Shown here in pieces: positions 12,722 through 24,459 of a stretch of DNA of 64,000 bases (positions are counted from its first letter, which is position 1; each line of letters opens with the position of its first letter). Position numbers and translations under genes: made by a program. This DNA is from Cristatella mucedo (lineage: Eukaryota; Bryozoa; Phylactolaemata; Cristatellidae). Under the pieces are notes generated by a model that was given only the letters and a program-made list of their open reading frames with translations, did no database searches and was not told the origin of the DNA. The DNA is taken from NCBI GenBank assembly GCA_009760855.2, contig WPIO01000003.1, positions 12,016,001 to 12,080,000 on the forward strand. The letters are read 5' to 3'.

Positions 12722-13420
12722 CATGCTGCTGCATGTAATGTATCACCGTCTGTAACTCCACAAAGTCATAAAGATCATGTGGGTGTTACGCAGGAGAGTT
12801 TTGTATAGTGCACTCACAGCCTAAGCGGCTTTCGGTACACATTCGGTAGCCAACAGACTTCATCTCACACAACAAAGAAAAAGTGGGAAGCATAGCAGAG
12901 TCAGGAGAGCAGTTGAGGTAGTGAGTAAGTAGCATGGAAGTAGCAGCTCAGGACCGCTGAAAAGGATTTGCCATAGTCGGCAGTAGGAGAGTAATTGTCA
13001 TTGCGTAAGAATTGTGGAGGCAAGTTCCACAGTCAAGGACCTGCAGAGCTAACGCTTCTGTTGCCAACTGTTTTTAAAAGGAGGAATGGGACAGCTAATA
13101 GGACCTGAGGGCGCGAACAGGCTGAAACTGATGCAGCAGTTCAGCTAGGTACGAAGGAGCCAAGCCGTGGCGGGCCTTGTGGGTCAGCGTAAGAACTTTG
13201 CTCTGTATCCTTTGCTCAACCGCCAACCATCCTAGCTCTTTCAGCAAAGGAGACACGTGCTCAAACCGCTGGGACTTAAAGACTAGCCTTGCAGCCATAT
13301 TCATGTCAGCTGCAGTTGCCTAATAGATCTCTTTGGCAGCCCAGCCAAAAGGGAATTACAATAATCAAGCCATGCTGAGAAAGACATGGCTACCACAATA
13401 GTGACGAATGAAGAGATTGT
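12722..13420 (-). mobile_element. LINE-2 family fragment
   Basis: The minus strand encodes VLTLTHKARHGLAPSYLAEL (RT C-terminal region) and then the LINE-2 3'UTR. Related copies are at 15715-16890, 43858-44285 (-) and 24040-24455, 35010-35245, 42345-42580 (+). Confidence 0.75.
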
Positions 13421-13517
13421 CACATACTTTCTTTCATGTTATGCTCAGCTCATGCATGTTGCATAAGAATTCCAATTTCCATTTTATTCATCATCATCAG
13501 CAGGCCTTGGCCCATAC

Positions 13518-13581
13518 CTGAAAATCCCGGCTCTGCCTGGGTACAGCACGGTTCTGCAGTTCAGCTTCAGAAGGCTGACAC
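13518..13581 (-). CDS. Candidate POLDIP3-like exon after the RRM
   Basis: The phase needed after 14136 is one base. Starting at 13581, after an AAG acceptor preceded by TTATTCTTTCATCATC, the frame reads CQPSEAELQNRAVPRQSRDF and ends at CAG|GTATGG. The polar content is plausible for the linker after the RRM. The acceptor is not a typical YAG, and a rival CAG acceptor 7 nt later gives a different frame. Confidence 0.3.
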
Positions 13582-16500
13582 CTTCACAGATGATGAAAGA
13601 ATAACATCTCAAGCTGCTACTTTTAGCAGCTGTCTCGAAAGGAGCAGGTTACCGAGGAAGCCGGGTTCAGTAGATATAACATAAGGTTGCAAAAGCAGCA
13701 TGCTCTTGTAGCACATTCGTGTAGACATTGACCGGGAGAGGTGCAGAGCATCACGTGGCATTTCACAGAACAACGGAAGACGAGGTATGGCCAGACTTAA
13801 AAAACTGAATCGGCAGAATAACGTGGACTTTAAGCTGCTGTATGACCTTAAAATGGGACCATGCTAAGACACGTCTCAACTTTTTAAAACACCCATTTCC
13901 ATACAATCGTTGAAACTGTAAGAACTGCTATCAACCACCAGGGTTAATGGCTGCAAGCAAAGGAAACTATATTCAAAGGAAATCAATCAGCAGCACCCGA
14001 GCACTTATTAGCTTGACTCTGAGACGAGCATACAGACGAGGCAACTAGCTCAAGCAAGTGACCGGTGCATGCATGCCAAGATATTTGCAACGAGCCTAAA
14101 GAAAGAAAAGAAAGCGAGAATATTTGCCTGCATACCTATCATTTCTCCTCTGACCAGGACCCTTTTCCTTGCTGCGTGATGCTGGAGGCACGATTCGCAA
14201 AGCCATTGGCATACCATCGAGCTCCCTGTTATGATAGCGGGTTATTGATTTGTTAGCATCTTCTCCGTGAACAAACTGTATCTCAGCTACACCTTTTCCT
14301 TTCATCGTCGCTTTGACAAGAGGCCCCACGGCACTGAAGAGTTCCTGCACGAACATCAGACACTGCATAAGATGTCAGCAAGCTATTTTAGGCACCAGGA
14401 TATTGCAAGAAAACAGTTACCACAGAAGCAAGAGAGTGCAAGTTAGGCCGGAGCACATGCAATATGACAAGCTATTACAGTGCACTTCTTGGCAAGAGCT
14501 CCTGTGTATACCCACATAATGCATGTTTAAACCACAGTGCATATTTGCTTTTACGACTTAACGGGAACACACGATATGATGTGATCCTCTTACCACTATG
14601 TCTTCCTCAGTAACGACCGGGTGCAAGTTGCTGACAAGTACAGTGCTTCCACTAGCAGGGGTCGGTGCAGAATATCTTGCATAGCGTTGATTCTTCTCCT
14701 CCTGTAATCCAGAAGCCGGCTCCAAACACACAAGGTCACAAGCGAAGAAACAATATAATATTCGAGTTACACATACTAGGTGAGCATACAGGTCGCTAAT
14801 GTTTACACAATACTTACCGACACAACGAGTTTGCACACATACACACCACAACTAGTTTAATGCCCACGCAATTCATGGTCTAACCCATGTGTGTGTGTGT
14901 AAAAGTTGTACGATGCTCAGGAGTCACAGTGCCACCACTTTATTACGGCAATCAATCAGCCTGCCAGCCAGTGCTCATCCATCTCCAAATGAGCGAGAGC
15001 ACCTGCAGCTCGAAGTGCACACAACAAGCGTAAGGCCCATGTGGATACCTGTCTGAGGGCCCAGGTGGTCTTTGCACTTGATGGCTCTTTCTGATTAACA
15101 GCCCTTTCAGGTAAATTGCTGCTAAACAGATCTAACGTTTGCATGCATTTGTGAATGCCTCAACAAGTAAACTGTTAACAAAGAGGTGCTTTAGAGCCTT
15201 CCTTGCAGTAGCACACGTTCAAGAGCATGTCGACCAGCATTTTACCTTATTTTTAATTTATTTATATTTAACTTTATAAGTTCCAAATGATAACATCCAC
15301 CCGAACAGCTATTGCACTAAGGAGGGGTTACATAATACTTTCTTTGCTTGGAAGACAGTAGTCGAACATCATCACGGCCATGCACGCCTATCCCTATCTT
15401 GAAATATGCTTGCCGACATGGATGAGCTACATGATTCGTCTGGTATCAAACGGCCAACTCCTAAGTATGACACAACATATCTATTTATACCAATAGTAAG
15501 GCTTCCTTTAATTCGTCTCATGTTCCACAATTCGCCTTCCAGTTCAGCTATGAATCCTTCATAGCTAGTATGCATATCAAAACAGAAAGTTCGGCAATGA
15601 TGAAAACGGAGTTTAGAGTAGGATTTGGTCTGGTACTACAGAAATGCATCCGTTATCGGCAGGTGCACACATGCCACTACTCGTGTAGTGCGCATGCTGC
15701 TTTTGTGCATTCAAGTTGAAGTATCTCCGTCTCAACAAAGCCACAAGGACTAAGTGGGTGTTACACGCTTGATAGTTTACTTTAGCACTCAAATCCTAAG
15801 CGGATTTCCCTTCCATTTGGTTGCCAGTAGGTTCCATCTTATGAAAACACGAGTAAGTGAGATGCCTTTCTGAGTCAGAATCGCAGTCGAGAAAGAGAGT
15901 AGCATCAAAGTAATAGCTCATGACAGCTGGGAAGGATTTGTCACAGTCGGCAGCAGGAGTGATGTTGCTGCGTAGCTCCACAGTCAATGACCTGCAGAGC
16001 AAAAGCCTCTCCCTGTCACTAACAGTCTTTAAGAAATGGGCTATAACAGATCATTTACTGTCCACTGAGGACACGAGGGCACCAGAAGGTTGAAATTGGT
16101 GCAGCAGTTCAGCAAGGTATGGAAGAGCCAAGTCGTAGCAAGCCTTGTGAGTCAGAGCAAGAATTTGGCTTTTTAACTGTCAATTGACAGAGAGCCATTG
16201 CATCTCCTCCAGCAAAGGAGAAATATGGCTGAACCTCTAGGATTTGTTGACTAGCCTTGCGGTCACATTCCTCACCAACTTCAGAGGCTTAATTGCTTTT
16301 TAGGTAGCCCAGCCGAAACTGAATTATAGTAGTCTAGCCTATACGAAACCACGAAGCTAGTTGGATTTTTTTTAGCAAGCCACCTTGGTAAACAGTCGCT
16401 AATCTGAAACAATGATCGAAGGTGATAGCTGAGGAAGCGCTCTTCATAATGAAGCTTTGAAACAGCACAAATTTGTCAAAGAGGATACCTCAATTCAAAG

Positions 16501-19500
16501 GACACGATGACACTCGCACTACAGCATCACCAGTTAGAATAGGAAGGTCTCCTAGTCCATATACTTTAGCCATATAGCCATATACTTTAAAGTGCCCTCT
16601 GATAAGAAGTCTGGCTTTATCATCGTTTAGCTTAAGAAAATAGGCCGACATCCAGGATCGAATAGCTGAAAGACAGAAATTCATTTTTTGAAGTCGCTGC
16701 AACTGATTCAGATGGTTCAAACGAGAGTACAACAGGGTCTCGTCTGCACAAACGTGATTGCCGATGCCTTGTTAAAATTTTCCGATGCTCGTAATAAATG
16801 GAGAATAGCAAAGGACTTTGAGCAGGCCCTTGTGAACTCCACAGGTGAGTGGCCTTCAGGCCGAGAAGTGACCACGACACGACATGGATTGAACACGACC
16901 GTAAAGCACGGTTTGAACAACGATCATTCTTCTCAATCGCTCAAGAAGGATATCGTCCTCAAACTCAACAGAGCCATGTCATTTTGAGCTGGCCTAATTC
17001 ACTAACCTTGAAGACGGACACAGCTCTCGCTCCATCACCTGACTGCTCTGTGCGTCGTTGAATGTCGCCTGGCAACCGGTAGACAGGTATCACGACCGAG
17101 TCTCTGTTGGCAGATATTGCTCCAATAACTCCACCCCTGGTCGGGGTGACAGAATGGAAGTCTTCCTGGAACCATATACACCAATTATAGCTCACAAATC
17201 GAATGCATTATGATTCCGTGCACCTCAAGAATTAATAAGCATATTTTTCAAATCACATTAGCAAACTATAGCCCTTTGTTTAGTCAATGGAAAGCATAGC
17301 ATACAATGGAGCAAGCAGGATAATATAAAGCAAAAAAGTCGAAAAGGTCCATTTTACATTTCAGCTACTCGGTTCAGCTAAATCGGATCCCTGACCAAGC
17401 AAATGAAGTGGCGAAGCACTTCGTAACATTCAGTACCATATCAGTAGGGTCCTTGACGTGGCAGGTACATAATAACAGTGCCACGGGTTCTGCAGGAGGG
17501 CAACACATCAGAATATTGGTTGGGGAAGCATAAGGGGTATGCCAAGTGATATCAACAACAACAAAAAGTCGCAGCAGTAGCTGAAAACATGGTTTCAGGC
17601 AAAATCTCAGATGTGGAAGACAAACAATCAGTTCAAGCGAATACTCATATGTTTCTGTCTTTACTGCCACGATCCCAAAGCTCACGGACTCATGTTGGCA
17701 AGCAGCAGCCCTTGAGCTATAAACAAATAAAGCTGATTTAACAGCCTCATTTATAAATAAAGCCGATTTAACAGCCTCATTTATATAGTGGTGGAAGAGC
17801 CTTCACGGCTATCACCAACGCTTGCAATGGTCAATAAAGATCGATCATGGCAGGACTCGAAACCACGACCCGAGTAACCACATGGATACGGATCTGGTTC
17901 TCTCGGGGCGCTTTACAAAACACATGATTTTTATTAACGCTTCGGTCCCACAAAGGGCAGCAACTAACTAACCGATTCTCCATTTAAGCAAGAACCAATG
18001 AAAAGTGGCAAAAAGATTAACTGTATCACCAGTACTTGTCAGCTTCATATCCTGGTCTAGTTCAGCGATTTTTAGCTAACCCGGTTTCCATCAATTTGCC
18101 TTCTTTTTAGTATTTTCGACCGTCTAGAGCGATGAAAATGCTATGAGGCCATAAAGCTGTCCGGCTTCCACAAGCAGCCGGATGTGGCAGTCAGCAGCAG
18201 TTCCAAGATACGAGTGGGCCAACAGTTTGGTTTTTGCCATCAAACAATAGGTGCAAGTGAGGAACTAACAGGATCCATGCTAAACGAATCGACATCACAT
18301 CAACTAGACAACAACCTAGTCAATGGATGATATTTGCCACATCATTTCCGGGAACTATCAGGTCAGCAAATAATTGCAGCATATAATTTACGAACGGTGT
18401 TAGTCTGGCATTTCCACTTGAAGTAAATATTCAGCTTCACCACCACATGTAATGAAGGCCAGCTGAGTTCATGGCTTTAAAGGCATGCTGGCACAATATC
18501 TGCAAGTGGGCTCACATTTAAGCCACAAGCAGCCACATCGGCAGGGCCTCTATACAGCTTCACAGCCTAGATGACACCTCAACCAGTTCTAGCATTAGAA
18601 CCTATGCTTGCTCAGGGCACCCGACAAGAATAATGCTTCACCGCGAATTTTTAACTCAAGAACTGACTGAAAACTGGTACAAATTAACATTGACCGCTTG
18701 GAAAGTATTCACATCTTAGTGATGCCAGATTGTGTAATTTAGTTGCCCCACGTTTTCGATACTCACCGCCGTCCAAAAACCAAACACACGTTACCTGTCG
18801 TCAGTCGGCATTTTAGCATGTACCACCACCACATCACAGAATGAAAGTGATATGCATGCATCCTTATCCAGAAGCAACTACACACGAGTATATGAGATAT
18901 GAATTTATGCTGGGCACAGAGAAACGTTTACTCAAGATCTTGTAACCACCCTTCAAGCAATTCGACATCTAACTATAGCCTATAATGCTTCTAGAAAGTT
19001 CCCGAGGCGATCTGGATAATTAATTGGGGAAGCTTTCATTTCAAAAAGTTTATTATATCTATTTATTGGCATCCGACATAGTAAGCTGTATACAAGCTGC
19101 TGATATTTGAATCAAGTTTTAATGTGGCCCACTGAATTGTGTATTCACGTCTCAGGGAACAAATACTATATTAAAATCCAGGCTTATACGACCAATCGGA
19201 AGTGTTCTATGGCCCGGTGACAGCATTTACAACGCAGACCTTAAATTAATGTCTTGTCCCATGTGCTACATAGGCATTGCAGTAGTGCCAATTGTGTTGT
19301 CAACAGAGCAACCAAAGGACAATTTATGCTCCCAAAGCCTGGAACTCTAGCGATGCATGCCACAATGTCCCCCGACACGACTATATTTAAAAAAAAGCTT
19401 AAAACACATTATTACAGCATTTAGTGGGTCTTTGTGATTTGTTCTTCGTGTGTGTACCTGCTCACACTATGCCTGCTGCTTGTGGATGTTACCCCCAAAT

Positions 19501-22500
19501 ATTTGGTAATGCTTTATATGCAGCATCTGTCAAGTGCCTTGAGAGAGATTCAGCTCTCGAGGGCGCTGTATTATTATTATATTATTATCAGAACAGATAT
19601 TTTGCTGCAGGCCATCAGTTTTACCGAGCAAAATATTACAGATGCCATTGCAGGCTCTGAGACAACAAAGGTGCTTCTTGTAAAAAAAGCAGCCTATTTA
19701 GATCTAACACACCAAAATTAATATTAATTGGCCCACATGCAACTCTGATTGAGGAAGCAAATTCTGCTGAAAAATTCACGCGATACATATACAACCAGAT
19801 TAAGAATGCTAATGCAAAGAATCCAACGGGATGCCTCAAAAGCACGTGCTATGGCTCTGGCCGGCATACTATAAAAAATTTCAGATTGCAAATAAGCTGG
19901 TGCAACATACTGCCCATGAGCCGGCAGCTGAGTAAGCAAGAACTCATAAGATCCTAGTAATTCAAACTCGGAATGATTCAAGTGTCTACATAGCTTGCTT
20001 GCACAATATTATCAGAAGTACAGTGCTGTACCATTCTGCCAATTCTAGGCTTCAGTGATCGTTATTTACATTGTATAAATAATCATACAGCTAAGTTCTA
20101 GCTCACACTAAGAACTCAACGAGTGCACAGGGATTATTGCAGCTTTGTGCCGTAACACTGGCATTCCAAAAAGAGGCTCCGAAAAATCATTCAACCGACT
20201 AGTAGATTCATGCATCAATACTATCTACATTCAGGACCGTTAGGATTTAAGCATCCCCCCCCCTAGTATGCCCCTTCCCCGAGGCCATACTAAGATGCTG
20301 CCGGGCTACAAGCAGCGCAACGGCTCTGGAGTGACGTTCTTTGCAACAGAAACAATGAATCGAACTATGTGAAGCGATTGGCATGGCTATCATGAGTTAT
20401 AAGTAGAGTAATGAACAGATCGACCAATTTTAAGGTATTCATCTGCCGTTTTAAAAAATCTTTGTGGCTTCTTTGAATGAAGCCTTAAAGAAAACAAAGT
20501 TTTTCATAAGCATTAGAGTGTGCAAGATGCTCACGACCTTCTGATATCTTTAATTTCCCTTTTCAAGTCAATTGGATGGGAACTGGTGCAGCTGCAGCAT
20601 GCCCAAGGTAAAGGAACAGAGATTTTGCTAAAGGCACTCTTTCAAATTTATGGCAAAGTCTGCCGAAAGTGAAAATATGCCGACCAATCACATGTGCATT
20701 CTGGGGTACAGCAGGACCTTCCCAAACACAAAAAAATGCAGCAGGGCAATAGCAACACTACACATTACGAAACAACCAGCTGCATTCGTTAGTTGCAGTT
20801 ATCTTTTCACTGCTCTACATCCACCTGCTCGTGCAGCATGATTGTTGCTTCCGAAAGCTCAATTTAGCAAAGATAAATGAGCAGGTGGCCCTCTGAATTT
20901 ACATGGCATACGTTTTATTTCACGCATAGCAACCTGCCCACGGAGCTATTGTAGGCAGGATCGAAAAGAGGGTTAAATACAGGCTTGTATGATGTGGTCA
21001 CTCAAATGAAGAAATCTGGGATAAAATCAACGTCGGCAAAGAATCTGCCGATGTAAGCACAGTTTACCCGAGCCAACACAGGGGTTAAAGTGCTCGACTT
21101 TAACGACCGAGGTGTGGGATCGAGCTCTGCCGCATATGTGAAACATCAGGTCCGAGTTCGGTTCTCTTAGGGCACTACACATATTTTATATATTAAACAC
21201 AAGGACACAGGTGGTCACAACCATACCATACCATAAGTACTCTGATATACTTGCACAGCTATCAATATATTAACAGCCATTAATATTAAGCACGGCAAAT
21301 GCATCTGACTCGCCACCTATACAACCACGTTCTAGCAAGCGTATTGAGCTCGGTGGTTATCCAGGCTGCCAAGCTTTCTGTTGGCATGCGTTGGTAAAGT
21401 GCATATATAGATCGAAGGCATGCTGATAGCCCTGTACAGCTGCGTCAGCCTAGCCACAACTTGCGGCTAGTAAAAATGAGCTAAGAGCATGCAGAAAAGC
21501 GATTTGCATGTAATAAGACAGGAAGTCCATAACAAACAAACGGAGAATGGGCAAAATAAAGATTCCACGCCATTCAAAAACCTACATGCAATCTACGGTG
21601 CTCTGCATGAAGCCATCACTAATTAAAAGGCTTCTCCTGCTACTACTTAACTGTAGTCCGAGCTGACAGGGGAAATGATTAATTTGATGTTCCCTATTCA
21701 AAGTATATAAGTGTCTGTGATGCTAACAATACCCAATAGACTATGAGACCTCTATGTGCTCTGACTATTCTCCAGACGGCAACTGAAGGCACAGTTAGCC
21801 TTTGGGGGTCTACATATCGACACATGCACATATGACTTAGCAACAATTAAGCATAGCCATAACTAATGCCGGCCAACAATTGATACCGTCAGTCCAGAGC
21901 TGACTGGCCCTGCCAAGACAATCAACCAGCACTGCTAGATGCTTGTTCCTAGACTTAAAGCTTGTGAATCGATCACTGTCTAGTGCGGTAAATCACACAA
22001 TCTCCCGCACGACGGCATCCATCAGGGAAGCAGTCTGGGAAGGCCAAGATGGCAAATAAGCGTTTTTGCCCTTATGAAAATGGGTTCTGGGATACCACGT
22101 AACAGATCCCTCCTAGAAGCTAGGGATACTTACTGCCATATGGTCCGGGTCACTGCTCTGGCGACACTCAAGATAACTTAGCAGAACGAAACTTGTTCAC
22201 AGTACATATCTAACAGTAGCTGGCTCTTAGCAAATGCAACTTCACAAAAGCGTTGGTAGTAACGACGCTATCGCTACCTGCAAGCTCCGGTCGTGGAAAC
22301 CAGGATTCGTTGGTGTTGCCGGATCAACGCTTATGAATCTCCTTGGACCGGCCTGTTCTAATAGCTGCGAGTCCCAGACGGTGCTGGTCCTAATTTTGAG
22401 TCTCAGGTCCTGCTGCACACTCGGTTGCTGGAAGGCGACGTCGGCTCGCCCTTCGCTGCTCGCTTGCACAGCAGACGCCGGTCTGCGTTGAGACAGTTTA

Positions 22501-23040
22501 CTTCTCAGATCACCAGTCTGTCTGAGATGAGCGCTCTCAATTCGAGTGCGAGCGTCAAATCCGCTCGCCCGTCGCGACAAGCGTTCTCGGGCGTCGCTGA
22601 CCTGCAGTCGAATGCGCTTCGCGCTGGAAACGGGCGAAGGAAGCGGCCGCTTGGCTCCATTTCTGTTAGACTCCGGCTCTGCAGTAGGTGCCACCCTCAC
22701 CGCTACACCAGGATTCTTGCCGCGAAACCTATTAATTAATTAAACGCAAGAGGAGCATCAATGCGAGGTTCTGCAGGCGACGATCGGCGGCGTGCTTTAG
22801 CAGGGCTAATACAAACAGTAGATATTTTCAGCGGTATAAGCGCAAGCTCTGCGCACTACGTCGACGACATTGCATAGAACCATACGGGACGCGGCAAGAT
22901 CAGTAAGGCGCCACGAGCCCGAACGGCAGCTATGCACACTCGCAGCTGATGGCTGAACCGTGCAGCTGGTCCGTAAGCAAGACATACCCATCATTTAAAT
23001 CTTTGCGCTTCTTAATATAGTCTGAAAGAGACTGATCCAT
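13518..23040 (-). CDS. POLDIP3: POLDIP3/SKAR-like mRNA-export adaptor with RRM (split gene, partial model)
   Basis: Minus-strand split gene. Supported exons in transcript order are 22988-23040, 22278-22728, 17007-17165, 15049-15118, 14594-14701 and 14136-14344, with a weak candidate at 13518-13581. Exon 1 carries a short UAP56-binding-type N-terminus (MDQSLSDYIKKRK). Exon 2 carries a basic NLS-like stretch and D-A/L-R-x-x-L/I repeats. The last two firm exons make one RRM, with RNP2-like VLVSNLHP and RNP1-like GVAEIQFV. In the known family, this protein joins exon-junction/TREX complexes in the nucleus and helps mRNA export and S6K1-linked translation. Phases agree between exons 1-2, 2-3 and from 15049 through 14136. 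Exon 17007-17165 ends in phase 0 but 15049-15118 needs two bases before it, so at least one exon between them is missing from this model. The C-terminal exon and stop are not identified. Introns carry LINE and SINE fragments. The family call is strong; the complete structure is not. Confidence 0.82.
14136..14344 (-). CDS. POLDIP3: POLDIP3-like RRM exon, second half
   Basis: 209 nt, acceptor TCGTGCAG, phase 0 entry, donor AG|GTATGC leaving two bases. It begins ELFSAVGPLVKA and continues with GKGVAEIQFV (RNP1 position), NKSITRYHNRELDGMPM (helix 2 to beta4) and a basic, low-complexity tail ending RRND. This completes the RRM begun at 14594-14701. Confidence 0.88.
14594..14701 (-). CDS. POLDIP3: POLDIP3-like RRM exon, first half
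   Basis: 108 nt, phase 0 in and out, acceptor GATTACAG and donor GTG|GTAAGA. It encodes 36 residues with VLVSNLHPVVTEEDIV near the end. That is the beta1 strand (RNP2) and helix-1 start of an RRM; the NLHP...VTEEDI signature is characteristic of POLDIP3/SKAR. Confidence 0.9.
15049..15118 (-). CDS. POLDIP3: POLDIP3-like exon before the RRM
   Basis: The acceptor is TTTAGCAG and the donor CAG|GTATCC. One base completes a split codon, then 23 codons read NLPERAVNQKEPSSAKTTWA and end LRQ. The exit phase 0 matches the RRM exon at 14701. The polar, proline/glutamate-containing content fits the linker preceding the RRM in this family. A start 3 nt earlier (15121, acceptor TTTAG) is equally possible. 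It needs two bases from an upstream exon that I did not locate. Confidence 0.6.
15715..16890 (-). mobile_element. LINE-2 family RT fragment in an intron
   Basis: Minus-strand pieces include QSPLLFSIYYEH (RT region 5), SAIRSWMSAYFLKLNDDKAR (thumb) and the 3'UTR. Interrupted by frameshifts. It sits inside the POLDIP3-like gene, in the same orientation. Confidence 0.75.
17007..17165 (-). CDS. POLDIP3: POLDIP3-like middle exon
   Basis: 159 nt (53 codons), phase 0 in and out, with acceptor GGTTCCAG and donor AAG|GTTAGT. It encodes EDFHSVTPTRGGVIGAISAN and then a polar tail ending VFK. Its phase joins directly to exon 2 (phase 0 exit). The peptide itself is not a recognisable domain. Assignment to this gene rests on strand, phase, splice signals and position between exon 2 and the RRM. 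Confidence 0.65.
17725..17945 (-). repeat. tRNA-derived SINE, family B
   Basis: Minus-strand B box GTGGTTTCGAGTC and a following CAATAAAG...GCTGTTAAATC segment match copies at 30113-30270 (-) and 59808-59955 (+). The 30-bp end AGCTGATTTAACAGCCTCAT is tandemly doubled at 17727-17785. Confidence 0.65.
17950..21060. other. Intron of the POLDIP3-like gene; no further exon recognised
   Basis: Between the exons at 17165 and 22278. It contains only a LINE-1 3' tail (19320-19580). No minus-strand frame here has both a splice context and coding character that I could recognise. Confidence 0.4.
19320..19580 (+). mobile_element. LINE-1 3' fragment
   Basis: Peptide-level remnant (LPKPGTLAMHATMSPDTT), then the 3'UTR (TTAGTGGGTC...AAGTGCCTTGAGAGAGATT) and (ATT)n at 19570-19587. 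Confidence 0.72.
21065..21190 (+). repeat. tRNA-derived SINE, family A (degraded)
   Basis: GTTAAAGTGCTCGACTTTAA and GGGATCGAGCTCTG are the A- and B-box regions. The tail TTCTCTTAGGGCACTA is followed by a TATTTTATATATTAAA end. Confidence 0.6.
21200..22230. other. Intron sequence, no feature recognised
   Basis: Part of the intron downstream of POLDIP3-like exon 2. No repeat or exon recognised. Confidence 0.4.
22278..22728 (-). CDS. POLDIP3: POLDIP3-like exon 2 (DAR-repeat region)
   Basis: The acceptor is TTAATAG before 22728 and the donor is CAG|GTAGCG after 22278. The exon is 451 nt, completes the split Gly codon and exits in phase 0, giving residues 18-168. A basic NLS-like segment (KRP...KRIR) lies at about 44-58. 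It is followed by repeats DARERL (63-68), DARTRI (76-81), DLRSKL (91-96) and DLRLKI (125-130), the repeat style of SKAR N-termini. The plus-strand frames here are shadows. Confidence 0.82.
22988..23040 (-). CDS. POLDIP3: POLDIP3-like exon 1 (start codon, UAP56-binding-like motif)
   Basis: ATG at 23040 opens 17 codons plus GG, reading MDQSLSDYIKKRKDLND. The exon ends at 22988, just before a GTATGT donor. The acidic/hydrophobic start followed by IKKRK resembles the UAP56-binding motif at the N-terminus of ALYREF and POLDIP3 proteins. The 53-nt length leaves phase 2, which the next exon completes with a G to give Gly18. Confidence 0.8.
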
Positions 23041-23345
23041 TGCTCGATACTCATCCACTATTCCAAAACTTTGGACCGCCGGCCTCGATGGCCACTCCGC
23101 ATCCGCTGGGAAGTTTTGTTATTACTGCGGCAATGGCATATAATACTTACTTGTCCGCTGCTGTAAGTTTAATTAAAATCAACTATCAAATAAATATGAA
23201 TTACATTATTGACATTACTGAATCGTATAAGGGCAAATTACTGGCCGAGTAGCATCGCAAGCTGCTTCCTCTGCAGTTCAACGTTGATGAACTCTTGCTT
23301 TGCATAATGGCGGCCTGCAGCGGCCGCCGTTGGGCCGCTCATTAG
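23041..23345 (-). promoter_or_regulatory. Probable promoter/5'UTR of the POLDIP3-like gene
   Basis: This lies directly upstream of the ATG at 23040 on the minus strand. It contains a GC-rich block at about 23300-23340 with a GGCGGCC/CGGCCG cluster and an ATGGCGGC core resembling a YY1 site. No TATA box is obvious. The assignment rests mainly on position. Confidence 0.35.
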
Positions 23346-24039
23346 GTCAAGACGCTGCTGTCTAGCGCATGCCACCACGTATAATTGTTCAAAAAGTGCT
23401 GCAAGGCTTTGCTGTCTGGTGCTGGCCGTCCATGTCCTAAGGACTGAGGTGGCTTATTAGTAGTTACCCCAGGTATTAATTCGACGTGGCTCCAATTGCC
23501 GCATTGAGTTTTGAGAGCTAGTTTGGATCGAAACAAGGGATAACCTACGGCGCGTAACAAATGCCGCGTACGGCTTTCAATAGGTCTGGATACGGGCAAT
23601 TCCCTCAAGAGAAAGTGCAACCATTCCTGGCTGGCTACTTAGGACATCTTGATGCTGCCTAAGTGAGCAACCTTGTTCGCTGCGAAACTGGGGCAGTGCA
23701 TTAGGCGTCAGCTTTCATGACAGTTTTTGCCTAACTTTGATTGCACCAAGTTTTAGCTACTAAATATACGCCAGTGTTAATACATTGATTTGTCGCGTGA
23801 CGCCTGTCCGATACTTGCTCCAGTGTGTCTTGAACTTTCCGATGCATTAAGAAACTGGTTTGTACATACCCGTACATAGCATCTCGAACCCCCGAGGTCC
23901 TATGCAGACGATGTATCTTTTCTTTCAATCTCTTAAAGACTGCTGGTAGCTGGTGCTTTTCTTTTGCCGATTCAATGCTGTGAAACTCACTCCCATGGGT
24001 TCTTACGCAATTAATGCCGTATTTTCTTTCGTTTCGGCG

Positions 24040-24455
24040 GACGACCACGACGTCACTGATGCTGCATGCCTAGCTGAAATGCTACACCATTTTCAGCCTC
24101 CTCATGCCTCCTGGTTCTCTGTGGACAATAATTGGCTCTTGCTCTGCATGTCCTATACGGTGGAACTCGCTTCCTCAATTCTTACTCAAAGATATATGTT
24201 CTCCTGCTGCCGACTGTGGCACATCCTTTTCAGCTGCCCGGAACTGCTCCATCCATGCTACTCACTACCTCAACTGCCCTCCTGACTCAGCAATGCTTTT
24301 CACTTTCTCTTGGTTATGTGTGTGATGGGAGTTTGTTGGTGACCGTCTGCACACCAAAAGCTGCTTTGTCTTTTAGTGAAAAACCTCTTGTGTAATGCCC
24401 ACTTAATCTTTTTAGCTTTGTGGAGTTACAGACGCAGAAACGTACATTGCATGGC
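24040..24455 (+). mobile_element. LINE-2 family 3' fragment
   Basis: Plus-strand LHHFQPPHA and the segment TGGAACTCGCTTCCTCAATT match the RT C-terminus, followed by the LINE-2 3' end (TTTGTGGAGTTACAGACG). Frameshifted. Confidence 0.72.
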
Positions 24456-24459
24456 TACC

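Noticed and set aside
22425-22739. Plus-strand frames over the POLDIP3-like exon 2
   Set aside because: Shadows of the minus-strand exon, which has splice sites, phase and family repeats.
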